64,000 nt of DNA from Naumovozyma dairenensis CBS 421 (Eukaryota; Ascomycota; Saccharomycetes; Saccharomycetales; Saccharomycetaceae). Position numbers and translations under genes: made by a program. The notes beneath the pieces are model-generated. The model was not told where the DNA came from, made no database searches, and saw only the letters and a list, made by a program, of their open reading frames with translations. This document shows positions 1 through 9,684 of this stretch, piece by piece. The DNA is taken from positions 1,238,686 to 1,302,685 of the forward strand of contig NC_016479.1 of the NCBI RefSeq assembly GCF_000227115.2, written 5' to 3'. Each line of letters starts with the position of its first letter. The first letter of the stretch is position 1.

Positions 1-791
1 AAATAACTTCAGTAAAATTTCCAATTTAAGTTAACATTTTCATATATATTTATTGTATGATGAAAGCGACTGCATATCACGTCCAATTCAATGTATGCCT
101 GGTGTTTGCCGGCGCCTGTGTGGAAATGATTGTATATGAGTTAACTCCGGTTATTAGTTTTAAGCATTCACCGTTGTAAACTACCACTTGTAAATTAGTG
201 CGTTCTACTTGCTACGTTTGTACGTAAGGTTGTAACTACAAATTGTGTAGGCAAGCTATGTAGATATTTCCCAGTTGATATTTTAACCGCCATACTTTGT
301 CAAGGTACGTATAAGAATGTACGTAGAACTCCAAACGTACGTACTGTTATCTGAACATCGCGTAGCGGCAGTGAGACACCATTCCAAATATTTTTCCTCA
401 AAGGTTTTGGGAAATTTTCCAACAACTGTAAATATGATGGTGTTTGGGTTTACTACATTTATGGTAAAAACGAAGAAAAATTACGAGGTCCCTCTTGGCG
501 GCTGCCGCTAATCAAAAATTCAAATAAAGACAGGGAAAACAGTGTTTGCGTAAAGCTTATTTATTAACAATACTTAATATAGTCTAAATATCATAAACAA
601 ATTCTTTCGATTGCTCATCAAACGATGATGTACCCATAATTTGGAACTTTCGTCGTATAAAAATGGTTTGCAATCTTATCACCTAGCTTGCAGAGCCTTA
701 GAAACTTTATACGCAGATGATGAAACCGCCACGGTGAAACGGCAATGATGCTGTTGATGCTGCTAATGATTAAGTTAAGACTCATAAATTG
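1..791. other. non-coding left edge
   Basis: No convincing gene is visible. A 64-codon open frame at 317-511 has no recognisable features and looks like chance. The stretch is rich in TACGTA-type words (around 224, 303, 318 and 335-345). Confidence 0.5.
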
Positions 792-1657
792 CGTCCACCT
801 CTTCGCTATCTATATGAGAAGCGTTCTCATACCGTTGGGGAACTAAAAAAGGAATTGGACAGGATGAACGGATTTATGGAAAAATCTTGCAATGAATACT
901 CGATGATCGTAGAAGATTTAGAAGGGGGAAATCTAACGGGTGATTTGTAGAAGGACACATATAGGGTTCAGAATAGATTAAAATTTTCTGAGAGTGTCAG
1001 GAGTCCGATAGGAAGGAATAGAAGAGGTGATGATGACTTTAACGAACGTGAAACCAGCGTTTCCCGAATAGGAACTCCGGAGCTAGAAACGTTTATTTCC
1101 AGCCAATTCTTGATGAAACTAAGGCGGTATACAATTTAGGGGCAAATCAGTCCTTTCTAAATCTCGAATTCGAAAGAATTGCCAACCGTGACGAAAAACC
1201 TAAAGAAAAAAGGGAAATCCACCACTTAAATGAGAACTAATAGAAATAGACGCCAAAAAATAGTGGGACCCACCATAATTAAGAAACCTAGAAGTATGAC
1301 TATCGCGAAGAAAATGCATAGCTACCTTGACTATAAATATTTAACATTTGGCAGGAATATATTGGATGCAATTGACACTCCTTTATTGTATATCTGTAAT
1401 GTTGTGACTGATATGGATCAAACCAATGCTTTACGATTGTCCCTTTGACCTCTATCGCACATCCACCATCTTCCATCAAAGTTAAGCGAAATAGTTTACC
1501 GACGATTGATTTACTGTTTTTTAACCTGTCAATCATATCTTTACCCGACAATAATAATCTTACTAAGTCATCTCACGCTCATCAGGAAAAGGCTTCTTGG
1601 GCACATTATCAACATAACAAAGGGGTAGTTTTGAACAAATACGAAGTGCATTTTTAA
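792..1657 (+). pseudogene. decayed coding relic, family unknown
   Basis: Five consecutive blocks on the + strand read as protein-like sequence but are separated by stops and frame changes. Frame 792 runs to a TAG at 948, then continues in the same frame to a TAG at 1137. The frame then shifts by two bases (from 1142) up to about 1228, shifts back for 1230-1448, and shifts again for 1445-1657. The blocks have mixed charged and hydrophobic composition, including a possible coiled-coil stretch near 840-900. Real intergenic DNA rarely gives such relays of open blocks. I do not recognise the family. The S. cerevisiae neighbours at this position would be MAK21 or TEC1, but nothing here identifies either. 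It could still be chance. Confidence 0.35.
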
Positions 1658-2277
1658 CTTATGTACAATATTATATCTATATCTAATCAAATAACAAGAA
1701 AATTGTTTCAAACCTTTTAATTTCGAAAAATATGCGTCGATGGACCTAAAATGCTCGATAATTCTCAGGGCGACCCCTGTTTGAATAATTTCGGAACTGT
1801 TGGTAAGTGGCTGGTTTGCTATCTCACCTCAGGTCGTTAGAGAAACCCATTGGTATCAATGTTACGCTATCATATAACATATTATCTATTCAATAAGTAT
1901 ACTAGTATAGTACGCCTATTTGCAATGTAACTACACCAGGCGGACTGTAAATAAAATTTTGCTGAAACTGAAATCAGCGGAGGCTTAGAAAAACCATAAC
2001 AAATCGCACGTGATGCCAATGTTAAATGTTACCCGGGACCGTTCGGAAAATTTAGCTTTACTTTTTCAAAAAGAAAAAAAGAAGAAAATCACTCGTTTCA
2101 TTTCTTCCTTTTTGCCACCATTATTGTTGTTTTGCTAATTTCAAAATTGATTTAAGTTGGTGTATTTTCGAATATACATATTTGACAACAGCTTATCTTA
2201 AGCAATATTTTCTCTTTAAGAATTAAAAAACAGTAAGTAAGCAAATTACTCAAAACAGATTGCAACCCATCAACAAA
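1658..2277. other. UBC4/5 upstream region
   Basis: No gene seen. The T- and A-rich stretch at about 2060-2270 immediately upstream of the ATG is typical of a yeast core promoter. Confidence 0.5.
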
Positions 2278-2819
<542 letters not shown>

Positions 2820-3188
2820 TTTTGATACTTTGATCACCTTTAATTAGAAATCATAATGACACAAAAAAAATTAATCTGCTATATATATATAGAGATTTTT
2901 CTAAAAGAAATGATGATATTAAGAACTATTTTGATGAATGTACAAATATACTATATAATACCTTTATGTATGAAATGTAGGCAGTGTACATACATATATA
3001 TCTCATATTTGCAAGCAGTACGGTTTGATATGCCAAATTACTTGTCGCGCCTCCTTGCGTATATATGAAATGTCTCGGCTGCTAAATATTTATAATGAAA
3101 TATATGCATTTTAAAAAACAAAAAAATATAAGTAGACACTGATTATGCATAAGTTTTACAGTTTATGGCTATGTTGATCTTCATAGCT
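2820..3188. other. UBC4/5 3' region
   Basis: AT-rich; no gene. The 70-codon frame at 2856-3068 is low-complexity ATA-rich sequence and is not believed. Confidence 0.5.
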
Positions 3189-3290
3189 CGAAGTAGAAAC
3201 ACAAGACTCATAAGACATTATCAAGATAATCAAGATACGAACTTCACCCAAATTGGTCGTAACAGACGTAAAGGATTTGATGTCATAAAC
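3189..3290 (+). repeat. inverted repeat, left arm
   Basis: The reverse complement of this segment matches 4290-4406 nearly base for base over about 100 bp, including the 20-base core ATCTTGATTATCTTGATAAT as read in the right arm. The two arms frame the orphan gene at 3460-4206. The right arm has about 12 extra bases near 4384-4395. Confidence 0.85.
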
Positions 3291-3459
3291 GTCTATAATT
3301 ACGATTCTTCAATACGTGAGAACTGAGCAATCATTGCGACCCTCCTGTGGGTGATCAATCCTCTATCCAGTTAAAGTGGCGACTTCTTTACCTGTGAATG
3401 AATAAATGACCTTAGCTGGATTGAAACCCTGGTTGAAACGTTCTTCTTAGCGCATTGAA

Positions 3460-4206
3460 TTAAACTCCCTGGCACGACTGTTTGATAAAGATAATAAAGG
3501 CATCATATTCCTTAATCTCTTTGGTCTTAACCCATGAAGCTGTTTCTAAAAATACCTTAGATTGACTGATTCTTTCAGCGATGATTAGGTTGTCATCCAA
3601 TAGTTTTAGAGTGTCAATGGCGTTCTTAACCAATCGATTCCATAATACATCTGTTAAAACAAATTGTTCAATCAACGCATCTGGATCTTCCTTAGCATCT
3701 GAAGCAGCACACATGACAGTTAATTTTGCTGGTAACAGCCTTCTAAAAGTAGTATAAATAGTAGGTTTATTTTCTAGAATATTCCTTTTCTGGTATTCCC
3801 GTAAAAATTGTTGTACAAATTTAATTGGATCTTCACCATAAACATATTTTTCCATTCCAGTACTTCTACTAAAGAATTTACCTGAGTCCTTATAACTATC
3901 ATTTCTATTTTCATCATTTTTGGTCTCCTTGACTAAGCCTTTATAATTTCTAAATGGCTTTAGACTTTTGAAACCGAATAATTCAGGACAATAGAATTCT
4001 GCGTATTCATATGCATTGAAAATGGTTCTTTCGGAGTTTCTTAATACATCAATTGCCGGAGCTTGCCCAAACATCTTTAAGTAAGGATCCTCCACATTCT
4101 TGATTTCATCCTCTTCTTTTTCGTCTAAGACAAAACCTGTTGTAATTACTTCCAGTAGTTTATTTGACTCTTTCAATTTCCTTGGATCGGTAGTAACGCT
4201 AGACAT
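3460..4206 (-). CDS. hypothetical protein of 248 residues between inverted repeats
   Basis: The family is not recognised. The frame is intact, starts with ATG at 4206, is lysine- and glutamate-rich, and has ordinary yeast codon use, so it is probably expressed. There is no signal peptide, membrane segment or cysteine-pair zinc motif. Residues 1-60 are acidic. Residues about 125-245 look like a folded helical region, with aromatic residues and a GEDPIKFVQQFLREYQ segment loosely reminiscent of the packing of retroelement Gag domains; this is weak inference only. S. cerevisiae has TGL2 at this position, but there is no lipase GHSQG motif here. About 100-bp inverted repeats lie 170 bp beyond the stop and 84 bp before the start. 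It may be a lineage-specific gene or part of a mobile element. Confidence 0.7.
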   Translation of the reverse strand: MSSVTTDPRKLKESNKLLEVITTGFVLDEKEEDEIKNVEDPYLKMFGQAPAIDVLRNSERTIFNAYEYAEFYCPELFGFKSLKPFRNYKGLVKETKNDENRNDSYKDSGKFFSRSTGMEKYVYGEDPIKFVQQFLREYQKRNILENKPTIYTTFRRLLPAKLTVMCAASDAKEDPDALIEQFVLTDVLWNRLVKNAIDTLKLLDDNLIIAERISQSKVFLETASWVKTKEIKEYDAFIIFIKQSCQGV

Positions 4207-4289
4207 ATTCAGTAGTAAATACTGTCACGATTTTGTGATATATATTGACAGCCGAGTATAATTTAACTTACCCCGCATTTGATCCTCCT

Positions 4290-4406
4290 GTTTATGACAT
4301 CAAATCTTTTACGTCTGTTACGACCAATTTGGGTGAAGTTCGTATCTTGATTATCTTGATAATGTGTTATGAACCTTGTGTTCTTATCTCCGGTATTTCT
4401 ACTTCG
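4290..4406 (-). repeat. inverted repeat, right arm
   Basis: Partner of 3189-3290 in opposite orientation. On the + strand it lies in a 96-codon frame (4245-4535). The left arm read on the - strand keeps the same frame for about 27 codons, so the repeat may be a coding remnant. Outside the roughly 100-bp core the two flanks differ. Confidence 0.85.
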
Positions 4407-4933
4407 TGTAATATGAACATAACGAATGTAAAGCCTAATTATATCATCTCTATTGTCAATATTACCTCAATAGCTATATCTATACCGACAGATAATTATT
4501 ACCAGTATCTAAACTTCTTATATTGTAGCTCTTAAAATATACGTAAACTAAGCTCAATGAATAGCAAATAAATATCAACTCTCATGATAAGTATCAATGC
4601 CTTTCGGCGAGTATTACTCTTTCTTCTATGATCTAGGTTCCTAGGGATCTAGTTGTATCTTTTCTTTTCTTCCTTTCTATAAATGCGCATCAAGATAACT
4701 TCAGATTCAAATTTCCCATTTCACTGCCTCTATATATATGGAATTCGCTAAAAACTCATTGAATCCCATTTAGAAAACAATGCCATGGAAAATTCTCACT
4801 TCCTTGTCATCTTTGATGAACGCGAAACGGAAAGGGCCCAAATGGCCTAGAAGGTGACACGTGAGGTAATATATCACCGAACGGTTACATTGAACGTACG
4901 TAGGAAATTCCTTTGACTGAAAATTAAAAGAAA
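4407..4933. other. non-coding region 3' of tRNA-Arg
   Basis: No gene seen. It holds a pyrimidine-rich stretch (about 4655-4680) and an ATATATAT run near 4730. Confidence 0.5.
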
Positions 4934-5006
4934 GCACTCACGCTGGGGGTCGAACCCAGAATCTTCTGATTAGAAGTCAGACGCGTTGCCATTACGCCAC
5001 GCAAGC
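4934..5006 (-). tRNA. tR(UCU): tRNA-Arg (anticodon UCU)
   Basis: The minus strand folds into a 73-base cloverleaf without intron. The anticodon loop CTTCTAA is closed by TCTGA/TCAGA and reads AGA codons. The T arm carries GGGTTCGACCCCC, an intact B box. The sequence is very close to the S. cerevisiae tRNA-Arg(UCU) genes. An LTR-like insertion begins 17 bp upstream of its 5' end. Confidence 0.96.
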
Positions 5007-5023
5007 ATTCGTTTCATATTTTT

Positions 5024-6245
5024 TGTAAAATATGATTTGGATATAGTTTTGAATCTTGATTTTCTGACGAGAAGACGAGAAGACTATAAGACTCTTATGA
5101 AATGTATGATTTTGTTGCTCTCTTCTTATATAGTATAAAATGATAACTAATACAAAGATATAAAGTAACGACTAAAATGTTTCTAATTCCAGCTCGACCG
5201 TTAGTCCTTTTATATCCTTCAAAATTACTTTATCTAATCACTTGCCTGTCATAGTTAACTTAGATAATCAACGAGCTTATTTAATCATATTTCGTTCTGG
5301 ACATTTGATAATTTGGGGTCATATTGTATAATAGACGTACTCCTTAATCTTATGTTACTCCTTATGTTATTCTGTTTCATTGTAATGCACTGTGGTACTA
5401 AAATAGGAATAGGATAAAGCTTGGATAGGACAATAATAGAATGGTAATAGAATGGGAAGAGTGATAGGATAGAAATACAGGAGATAACGTAAAGTTAGTA
5501 GTATCTTACTTCCATTAGCTCCTAATTAGTTTCTCAACATAATTACGGCTTATGATAATGATAATAAAATAATAACTTAGTAAGTCAAATAAATTCTAGA
5601 AGTTCATATAATATCTCGTTGAAGTCATTCATGCATAAAACAAAATTCGTAATCATGAACACCGCTCTCAAAGTCCTTTCGACTAGGTGCTCCGCAGGAC
5701 ACTCTAAATACTTGTAGGTTTGATTAGGAGAGACTAATCCAGAACGCCTGAGTAAACACTCAGCAAAACCATACAACTTAACCGACCCAATACATAACTC
5801 TTGTACGCATGGCCGGCCGAAACCGTAGACGTGGCTGCAATCAAAAACAATCTTAATAATAATAATAAGATAACACTTGCATGGCATTCGACTTAATTCA
5901 ACAAACGATATTCAATTATAATTCAATAAACGTTATACAGCTACAAACATGTATGGTGCATAACATAGTTCGGGTCATTACTTCGAACATGGTAAACTTC
6001 ATAATAATAATTCTTGACTTGCTTTTTCTAAAAAAGCTCATAGCATCATGACAGTAATTACTCAAATAATAATAAATAAACATACTTCTTTAGTGAAACT
6101 TTGGCATGACGACCAACAGTTCGTAANNNNNNNNNNNNNNNNNNNNATGACAGTAATCACTCAAATAATAATAAATAAACATTACTTCTTTCTGAAACTT
6201 TGGCATGAACGCCAACAGTTCGTGATCCTAATCGGATATCTTACA
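5024..6245 (-). mobile_element. solo LTR-like element, copy 1, upstream of tRNA-Arg
   Basis: The element begins TGTAAAATATG and ends ATATCTTACA (inverted termini TGTAA/TTACA). It is flanked on both sides by TTTTT (5019-5023 and 6246-6250), a 5-bp target duplication. It starts 17 bp upstream of the mature tRNA-Arg, where Ty3-class elements integrate relative to Pol III start sites. On its own (minus) strand a TATA-like TATACTATATAA lies near the 3' end, as expected for U3/R of an LTR. It aligns along its length with 62039-63120. The total of 1222 bp includes a 20-base assembly gap (6127-6146) and a 78-bp duplication on either side of it, so the true length is probably near 1.1 kb. No conserved open frame is seen; the 100-codon frame at 5585-5887 is broken in the other copy. 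Confidence 0.8.
6048..6226. repeat. 78-bp direct duplication around an assembly gap
   Basis: 6048-6126 and 6147-6225 are near-identical, both starting ATGACAGTAAT, and are separated by 20 Ns (6127-6146). The second copy of the element (62039-63120) has this sequence once. The duplication may be an assembly join artefact or a real tandem repeat. Confidence 0.8.
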
Positions 6246-6474
6246 TTTTTCTTATTTTAAGAACCTACATGATATAGAAAATTATTGAGCCAGATTTTAT
6301 CATCGCTCGTTCTTAGGCTGATCAATAGTGGTACCGGGCTACGACGTAGTAGAATGTCTCTGGTCAAGACATGAGGGTATGTATATCCATTTATCTGGAA
6401 GTGATCAATACTGTCTTATAAAGTATAGGCATTAAAATAAAGATAAATAAGTATGTAAATTCTCAATTCGGTCT

Positions 6475-9024
6475 TTATAATTCATCATGGGATATTTGTG
6501 TTGCTTCATTCCCTTCTTCCACTTCGATTTCATCAGTATCTCGTTTTTCGAAGTTTGATGATGATTCAACAATTCCTTCTAAGTGATGCGCTGCCTGTTT
6601 TCCTTCTCCGCGAGGAATATCTTGTAGTGTTTTAGCCTCATTTTTCTCTTCTTTTTGTTCAGTAGATCCAGTTTGCTGTTCTTCTGTCATTTCATTAGCT
6701 TGTAGTCTTTCTTCATCATCATAATTGGTATTTTGAATTGACAAATTAGAGCTCTCTTTTCCCTCTTGCGTTTCAAGATCTTTATGATCCTCAACAATAG
6801 GATCAGGGGAGATTGTTTCTTCGACCATATAATCATTAAGAGTTTCAGGCTGTTGTTCATCCGCCTCGCTATGAGCTTCTGGAATGTTTTCATCCTGTTG
6901 GTTATCAAAATCCTGTTCTTCAGTTCCTACCTCAGCTAGATTTTGTGGTGCCTGTAAATTCTGTATATCTTCATCATTTCCAAATTCTTGATGGTTTTCT
7001 TTTGGTATGAAGTTTTCGTCAGAGTTTTGGGCGTCCTTCCCGTTGTGAACAATTTCCCTATCTACCTCTTCATCGTTTTTTGGAGTTTCTATTTCACTAG
7101 ATGTTTGAATTTCCTCGGAATGTTTATTATCCCCCATGTTTCCTTGCCTTTCGGTAGTATCTTCTTGATTAGTCTCTTCCGCTATTTCAAAAGCAGCAGG
7201 GTCCCCATTTTCACTATCTTTCACTTCGATAATGCTGGTAGTAGGTTCGTCATCAATTTCCTCTATCGCTGTCGTTCCATCTCCAGTTTTGCTCTCCTCT
7301 GTTGAGTTTTCTTCCTGTATGTTTGGATTCTCCATATTCGTATCTGTATAGCTTCCTGGTTCATTGGAAACCGAACCTTCTGATTGTGATTCCTTTGCAA
7401 GATTCGTATCATTGGCAGAATCATAAGTTGGCTGTTCGTTATCCTGAGCTACATCTTCATTAGATAGATCAACATTATTCTTAGGATTTTCTTCGGAGTG
7501 AAGTTCGTCATTCACCGCATCAGTTTGTTCGATACTTATGTCAACATTGTTTTGGTCGGCCAAGTGTTTATTATCTTCAACGGATTTGGCTATGTCTCCT
7601 TCAGGATGGGTATCAACTTCTGGTATCATTGCCAGAATCTCGCCATCATTTAACTCTTCATATAAAAATGAGGAATCTACTTCTCTATGTTGGCCTGTTT
7701 CGGGGTTTACGATAGCTAATTTGAAGCCTTCCATTTGGCCAAGCAGTTCCTGAAGACTTCCTTGTGCATCGTTAAGCTCCAATGGTATTTCGCCATAGAA
7801 GTCTTTCATATCTAGCAAATATTTTCCATCATTTGGTGATAAAGTTGACTTCAATTTCTTTTCCTTTGAGTAATATTCAAAATTACCAACATCAAGAAGT
7901 GGTAAATCTTTATATATTAGTAACTCCATACTACCATCATGTTTAGTACTTACTTTAATTTTCGATAAAGGTTTTCCAGTTATATCTACTATTTCGGCAA
8001 TCCAAGAAAATGTATCCCCATTCTCGAGTTTTGAGCCGTCTGGGAAATGTAAAAGTCCAAGGGTGATAACACGACTAAACGCTATCGTAAATGCTTTATA
8101 TAAGACTTCTGTTGGAGAATCCCATATGGATGGATCATTTAATTGCTCTGTATACATCAAGTTAGCTTTCTTTTCATGGTTTTTGCCGTTGGGAGCTAAA
8201 AGATAAATGGATTGGCCCAAAAATATAGGATCAAAATATGTAACGAGATCCGCCAAGTTATGCTTAGCTGTTTCCTCGGAAGAAGGATGAATGCATGTAA
8301 TTGCAGTTCCTGAACTTTTATCTTCGGTGAGTGAAAGTAGTTCGAGACCACATAGCTCTGGAACAGAAATCTGTGCTTCATATTGACATGTTGCTGTTTC
8401 CCTAACCCATTGAATGGTGGCAGGACCAACAGCTGATCCGCATACATATTCGATTTCAATTAACCTGGGGGTTCCTGTCAAATCACAGATATCTCCGGAG
8501 CCAACCACTTCATTGACATAATATCCGAAATCGTTATAAAGTAATGTGAAATCACGTTTGAGCAAATTCTTCTTCGGCTTTCCTAATACATAGATCATTG
8601 ATGAATCTGTATTACCTTCGTGGAATTGGCTAAACTCCTTCTTTGGACAGAATTGATAGGTCCAGAATCCGTTTCTAAATCCAACACAATGTCCATCTAA
8701 TGCTTTGTTTATGATATTAACACCTTGGTTCAATGTACTGATTAATGTAGTTTCGTATTTATTTTGATCACTACGTAACTTTTCCAATGTCGATAATTTA
8801 GTTACATTCGATACCAGGCATTTCATATCATTGCCGACTTCTAAAATTGAACCATTGTCAAGTAATGACTTATTATTTGCAATATTTTCGTCCCAAAACT
8901 GAGGAGTTACGTAATTTATGTTGTATTTCTTAAGGGCGTTAGGATCATCCACGGGAGGCAAAAGTGCAACGACAAACCTTATCGGTAGTATTATGGATGT
9001 AAGAAGTAAACTTCGAAACCACAT
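6475..9024 (-). CDS. YOS9: ER quality-control lectin Yos9, with long acidic C-terminal extension
   Basis: Yos9 is the luminal lectin of the Hrd1 ubiquitin-ligase complex. It reads trimmed mannose on misfolded glycoproteins for ER-associated degradation. Evidence: a hydrophobic signal peptide (about residues 1-21); an MRH (mannose-6-phosphate-receptor homology) domain at about 111-228 with six cysteines (113, 126, 180, 195, 213, 225) and the GSGDICDLTG and IQWVRET blocks shared with S. cerevisiae Yos9; and a C-terminal HDEL retrieval signal. The length is 849 residues against 542 in S. cerevisiae. The excess is a Glu/Asp/Asn-rich, probably disordered stretch from about residue 480 to 845. The position beside UBC5 and PST1 matches YDR057W. 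Confidence 0.95.
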   Translation of the reverse strand: MWFRSLLLTSIILPIRFVVALLPPVDDPNALKKYNINYVTPQFWDENIANNKSLLDNGSILEVGNDMKCLVSNVTKLSTLEKLRSDQNKYETTLISTLNQGVNIINKALDGHCVGFRNGFWTYQFCPKKEFSQFHEGNTDSSMIYVLGKPKKNLLKRDFTLLYNDFGYYVNEVVGSGDICDLTGTPRLIEIEYVCGSAVGPATIQWVRETATCQYEAQISVPELCGLELLSLTEDKSSGTAITCIHPSSEETAKHNLADLVTYFDPIFLGQSIYLLAPNGKNHEKKANLMYTEQLNDPSIWDSPTEVLYKAFTIAFSRVITLGLLHFPDGSKLENGDTFSWIAEIVDITGKPLSKIKVSTKHDGSMELLIYKDLPLLDVGNFEYYSKEKKLKSTLSPNDGKYLLDMKDFYGEIPLELNDAQGSLQELLGQMEGFKLAIVNPETGQHREVDSSFLYEELNDGEILAMIPEVDTHPEGDIAKSVEDNKHLADQNNVDISIEQTDAVNDELHSEENPKNNVDLSNEDVAQDNEQPTYDSANDTNLAKESQSEGSVSNEPGSYTDTNMENPNIQEENSTEESKTGDGTTAIEEIDDEPTTSIIEVKDSENGDPAAFEIAEETNQEDTTERQGNMGDNKHSEEIQTSSEIETPKNDEEVDREIVHNGKDAQNSDENFIPKENHQEFGNDEDIQNLQAPQNLAEVGTEEQDFDNQQDENIPEAHSEADEQQPETLNDYMVEETISPDPIVEDHKDLETQEGKESSNLSIQNTNYDDEERLQANEMTEEQQTGSTEQKEEKNEAKTLQDIPRGEGKQAAHHLEGIVESSSNFEKRDTDEIEVEEGNEATQISHDEL

Positions 9025-9684
9025 TAGAAAGGTTGCTCTATGTTGTTAATGCCAGAAACGTGATGGTATGGGAAGATCTTTTTTTCCTTGATGTTCATCT
9101 TCTGTATTTGTTATCGACCATGGTGTCATTTATGAAGATTTGGTTTAAGTTCATGTCCGAAAATAAAGGACTCCGCTGTTGGTGCCGGAATTTTTGGTAC
9201 AGCTAATATCAAAATCGTAGCTTAATTCTATTTACTAAGTATAACTTGTAGGCACTTTAAAAACGATAATAGTGTAGAGCCCTACGTAGACTTTCAAACT
9301 GTCTCTCTATACTGTCTAACGTCTTCTAATATATTAATAAATTTTAGAAAGTATAACAAAAATATAGGCAATTTTATTTTAAATTATAGAAGTATTTATA
9401 AAAAAACAAAACATAATGAAAATTAATTACTGAACAACGAATGAAGGTTTATTGTGAGGACGGCTTTTCGGTTTATATTATATGATTATTATTATTTTCC
9501 ATCCACTTTTCCAACTCCATTAAGGTATTGCCTACGGGAAGTACGAATATAATTTCAATGTGTACTTAAGAATCAAATGAACAGGATTAATTTAATAATG
9601 AACCCAACATTAAAGAAATATAGTTTATCTCATTTTTATAATGGTAGGTACGTATGTAACCATTTTCCTTTATCAAAAGCAAAC
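9025..9684. other. YOS9 promoter and PST1 3' region
   Basis: No gene. S. cerevisiae has YDR056C here; no equivalent frame is present. The AT-rich stretch at about 9330-9430 probably serves PST1 3'-end formation. Confidence 0.5.

Noticed and set aside
4245..4535. 96-codon frame on + strand
   Set aside because: Overlaps the inverted-repeat arm and is ILI/NIT-rich with no family features; more likely a repeat remnant than a gene.
5585..5887. 100-codon frame on - strand inside the LTR-like element
   Set aside because: The same region in copy 2 (62300-62600) has indels and stops that break the frame, so it is not a conserved protein.
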